A stretch of 25,908 nt of DNA from an uncultured Collinsella sp. Lineage in GTDB: Bacteria; Actinomycetota; Coriobacteriia; Coriobacteriales; Coriobacteriaceae. Positions 23,522-25,908 of the stretch are shown piece after piece (the stretch's first letter is position 1; every line of letters starts with the position of its first letter). The notes beneath the pieces were generated by a model. That model saw nothing but the letters and a program-made list of their open reading frames with translations, had not been told where the DNA came from and did not search any database. Both the position numbers and the translations under genes were made by a program. The stretch is taken from the NCBI GenBank assembly GCA_937989875.1, contig CALKBO010000016.1, positions 1 through 25,908 of the forward strand, written 5' to 3'.

Positions 23522-24703
23522 ATGCTATTTGTAAATCGGCTGGTACATACGCTTGTTCCCGGCAGCGAGGACGAGCCGGTCGATGCATCTTGCCGCACCA
23601 ACGCGGGTTTTGCCGCAAGCCTCATCTGCATTGGCCTCAACATCACCCTGTGCCTGGCCAAGGGCATCGCGGGCCTGCTCGCCGGTTCCGTCTCCCTCAT
23701 CGCCGACGCTTTCAACAACCTCTCCGATGCCTCGAGCAACATCGTGAGTCTGCTCGGGTTCCGCCTTGCCAGCCGCCCGGCAGACGAGGGCCACCCTTAC
23801 GGCCACGGCCGCTACGAGTACCTGGCCGGTCTGTTTGTCGCCGTCTTGGTTTGTGCCGTCGGCATCAACCTAATCCTCGAGTCGATCACCAAGATCATCA
23901 AGCCCTCGCCCACCGCTTACACGTTTATTTCCCTTGCGGCACTGGCTACGTCCATGCTCGTCAAATTCTGGATGGCCGCGTTCAACCGCGCACTGGGTAA
24001 CCGCATCGATTCCGAGACGCTCATCGCCACAGCGCAGGATTCCAAAAATGACGTCATCACCTCGGGCTCGGTCTTGGCGGCGGCGCTTATTTCGCAAGCG
24101 ACCGGCTTTGATCTCGACGGCTGGGCAGGCCTGGGCGTGGGCATCTTCATCTGCATCAGCGGCATGGGCCTGGTGCGCGACGCCATCAGCCCGCTGTTGG
24201 GGCAAGCGCCCGACCCCAAGCTCGTCCAAGCAATCCGCGACAAGATCATGTCCTATCCGCAGGTCTTGGGCACACACGACCTGATGGTGCACGACTACGG
24301 CCCCGGTCGTCAGTTTGCCAGCGCCCACGTGGAGATGCCCGGCGAGGGCGACGCATTTGAGCACCACGAGATTCTGGACACCATCGAGCACGACATCAAG
24401 CGCCAGATGGGCATCGATATCACGCTGCATTGCGACCCCATCGCCACCACTGGCGACGACCTGCGCGGCTGGGTCAAGCGCGGCGTCATGCAGATCGATC
24501 CCGTGCTCTCCATCCACGACCTGCACGAGCACGACGGGTTCGTTTCGTTTGACCTGGTGCGTCCCGACGGCTTTGACATATCCGACGAGGAGCTGCTGGA
24601 GCTCGTCACGCGCATCGTGCACGAGCGCCGGCCCGACTTCTCATGCGTCGTCACGTTTGATTCGGGCTTTAGCTCGCCCGAGCGTCCGGCCGAGCAGCTG
24701 TAG
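23522..24703 (+). CDS. Cation diffusion facilitator, probable Mn(II) exporter
   Basis: A 393-residue CDF transporter that exchanges a divalent cation for protons. It has about six membrane helices (residues 30-205), a ZT-dimer-type cytoplasmic domain (about 209-300) and then an extra C-terminal domain of about 90 residues (GDDLRGWVKRGVM to the end). Metal-site residues are Asn65-x3-Asp69 in helix 2 (ADAFNNLSDAS) and Asp163-x3-Asp167 in helix 5 (AQDSKNDVITSG). This Asn-Asp / Asp-Asp set is that of manganese CDFs such as MntE; zinc members carry His at the first or third position. The ATG at 23522 has GTGAGGA upstream; longer frames add a non-homologous N-terminus. It ends 18 bases before a convergent gene with no terminator between. 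Mn specificity is inferred. Confidence 0.85.
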   Translation: MLFVNRLVHTLVPGSEDEPVDASCRTNAGFAASLICIGLNITLCLAKGIAGLLAGSVSLIADAFNNLSDASSNIVSLLGFRLASRPADEGHPYGHGRYEYLAGLFVAVLVCAVGINLILESITKIIKPSPTAYTFISLAALATSMLVKFWMAAFNRALGNRIDSETLIATAQDSKNDVITSGSVLAAALISQATGFDLDGWAGLGVGIFICISGMGLVRDAISPLLGQAPDPKLVQAIRDKIMSYPQVLGTHDLMVHDYGPGRQFASAHVEMPGEGDAFEHHEILDTIEHDIKRQMGIDITLHCDPIATTGDDLRGWVKRGVMQIDPVLSIHDLHEHDGFVSFDLVRPDGFDISDEELLELVTRIVHERRPDFSCVVTFDSGFSSPERPAEQL

Positions 24704-24721
24704 CCCCGCTCCGCTCGTCCG

Positions 24722-25714
24722 CTAGTTTCCCTGCGCGCCCGAGATGCCGTTTTGTAAGACATTCCAGGCATCCATCGCCACGCCGCCCAAGTTCTGCGCG
24801 GTATCGCCCAGGTTTTGCGCCGTATCGCCCAGCTCTTGCGCCTTGTCTCCCAACTCCTGCGCCTTGTTGCTCAAGTCCTCCAGCGTATTGGAACTCGAGC
24901 TGTCCGCGCCGCCCTGGTCGCCGGACGCGTTGCCCGACGAGCCGTCCTTGCGCGTGAGCTGAATCTCGAGGTTACCGTTGTCGTTATAGTTGGCAGACGT
25001 CACGACCCAGTTGGCATCGATGACGGGCGTTGAGCCATCATCAGTCAGGACCACGGCATTCGAAAGATCGGCGCCGCGCGACTTGAGGATCTTCTTGGCG
25101 TTGGACCAGTACTGCCCCGGGATATCGCTCAGATCGACGGTGCTAGACGAGGCGAACTCGGTTTGTTCGGCAGTGGTATCGGCCGTTGAACTCCCTCGCT
25201 TGTTGAGCATGCCCGACACGATGGCAAACACAACCGACAGCGCAAAGAAAATCGCCAGCACGATGAGGATCTTCTTGATCACGCTCGACGAACGCGACGG
25301 CTTCTTCTCCTCGTCCTCGCCATATTGCGGAATCGACTTGGGGCACTCGCGATACGGCTCGTGCGACTCGTAGCGAGGCTGCGCCGTGCGAGGCATATAC
25401 GTCGTCTGCTGAGGCTGCGGAATGGGATTCTGCGGCAGGCCATCATAGGGATTCGGCGTCGAGGCAGCATAAGAATCCTGCGGCGCGTAATCAAACGGAT
25501 CCGGAGCTGCGTTGCCATAGGGGCCTTGCGAAGATGCAGCGTAAGAATCCTGCGCCGTGTCGCCATAGCCCATAACCCGGGTGGGCTCGGCCGAAGGCTG
25601 CGTCGCGGCGGGGTCGGTATAACCGGGGTTGGGAACAACGCGGGTCGCATCGGCGCTATCGCCAGCCTGCGCGGAACCGTAGCCGCCCATCACGGTTGTC
25701 TTGTCCTGATCCAT
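24722..25714 (-). CDS. Single-pass membrane protein with PASTA-like domain and heptad repeats
   Basis: A 330-residue protein. The disordered Pro/Gln/Tyr/Ala-rich N-terminus (1-140) contains TTVMGGYG, ATRVV and PTRVMGYG, Thr-Arg-Val-like motifs of the kind phosphorylated by Ser/Thr kinases and bound by FHA domains (speculative). One membrane helix lies at 148-169. Outside the cell comes a small domain at about 192-255 (DLSDIPGQYWSNAKKILKSRG) that resembles a PASTA domain, then four seven-residue repeats (KAQELGD, TAQNLGD) at 284-311. The start at 25714 has AAAGGAA seven bases upstream. It is single, with its 5' region reaching the IS tip at 25854. I do not recognise a named family; a role in envelope growth or signalling is conceivable from the PASTA-like domain only. 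Confidence 0.65.
   Translation of the reverse strand: MDQDKTTVMGGYGSAQAGDSADATRVVPNPGYTDPAATQPSAEPTRVMGYGDTAQDSYAASSQGPYGNAAPDPFDYAPQDSYAASTPNPYDGLPQNPIPQPQQTTYMPRTAQPRYESHEPYRECPKSIPQYGEDEEKKPSRSSSVIKKILIVLAIFFALSVVFAIVSGMLNKRGSSTADTTAEQTEFASSSTVDLSDIPGQYWSNAKKILKSRGADLSNAVVLTDDGSTPVIDANWVVTSANYNDNGNLEIQLTRKDGSSGNASGDQGGADSSSSNTLEDLSNKAQELGDKAQELGDTAQNLGDTAQNLGGVAMDAWNVLQNGISGAQGN
24795..24878 (-). repeat. Four tandem 21-bp repeats
   Basis: Units 24795-24815, 24816-24836, 24837-24857 and 24858-24878 encode the four heptads KAQELGD/TAQNLGD of the single-pass membrane protein. In-frame repeats of this kind can vary in number between strains. Confidence 0.8.
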
Positions 25715-25831
25715 GCAACGATTCCTTTCCGTCGCGCGTGAGCCTCAAGTTATCCATGCATTCTACCCGCGCAAAAGCCTATGATGGGCAGAGTCCGTCG
25801 GTATCTACAAGACATGCGCGGGCCTAAGGAT

Positions 25832-25853
25832 CAAAAAGCCCCGCCGGGCCTTG
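25832..25853 (-). terminator. GC-rich terminator half beside the right IS tip
   Basis: Read on the minus strand, the IS tip is followed by 16 GC-rich bases (CAAGGCCCGGCGGGGC) and then five T. The block can fold a short GCCC/GGGC stem on its own, but it looks more like the right half of a longer terminator whose left arm (GCCCCGCC) lies beyond the IS. Confidence 0.4.
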
Positions 25854-25908
25854 TGAACTGCGCCCCAAAACTTGGACGGCTTAAATAAGAACTACGCCGC
25901 AAGGGACT
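25854..25908 (-). mobile_element. Second terminal tip of the same IS150-group element, inverted
   Basis: TGAACTGCGCCCCAAAAC begins at 25854; 25854-25907 is the exact reverse complement of 1-54, so the same end of the same element faces inward at both borders. Only the tip is in the window. An assembly would be expected to break at such a multicopy sequence. Confidence 0.7.

Noticed and set aside
1..25908. The whole window as a composite transposon
   Set aside because: The cargo is core metabolism (fbp, fchA-folD) and ordinary chromosomal genes; IS borders more likely reflect assembly breaks at repeats.

Overview
The window looks like part of the chromosome of a high-GC, gut-type actinobacterium of the class Coriobacteriia, most likely Collinsella or a close relative. 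This rests on the GC-rich codon use together with the gene set: class III fructose-1,6-bisphosphatase, an FchA/FolD pair, GtrA pairs, a C69 dipeptidase and surface proteins with DUF4430 and KSD-rich segments. The genus is an inference; no rRNA or tRNA gene is present to fix it.

Layout, left to right. 1-54 is the tip of an IS150-group (IS3 family) insertion sequence. Then come degV (-), with an operator-like inverted repeat upstream, and divergently fbp (+) followed by two GtrA paralogues and a strong terminator. A convergent terminator closes the most striking unit (-): a cobalamin riboswitch leader (about 9374-9546), a 1262-residue surface protein with four transcobalamin-like DUF4430 domains, a beta-propeller and an InlB-type repeat, and a coupled second DUF4430 membrane protein. 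Further right, on the minus strand, are a phasin-like gene with an ABC1/UbiB kinase, and a C69 dipeptidase gene split by an in-frame TGA. A 234-bp palindromic MITE-like element follows, then fchA-folD.

The right part holds two tandem paralogous lipoproteins (+), a Tat-exported PI-PLC-type protein with a sortase-like tail (+), a small PH-like protein (-), a solitary DUF1016 (YhcG) nuclease (+), a double zinc-ribbon protein (-), a CDF metal exporter with a Mn-type site (+), and a single-pass membrane protein (-). The window ends at 25854-25908 in a second, inverted copy of the same IS tip.

How genes may work together. The riboswitch implies that the DUF4430 operon is switched by cobalamin. DUF4430 resembles the C-terminal domain of intrinsic factor and transcobalamin, and a propeller is the fold of the Bacteroides B12-capture protein BtuG, so a cell-surface B12 capture role is a reasonable hypothesis. 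The FolD here lacks the lysine and glutamine needed for cyclohydrolase activity, and the adjacent FchA would supply that step, so the two genes together replace one bifunctional enzyme. The remaining genes look like ordinary chromosomal housekeeping and envelope functions. The window ends coincide with IS copies, as expected where an assembly breaks at repeats.
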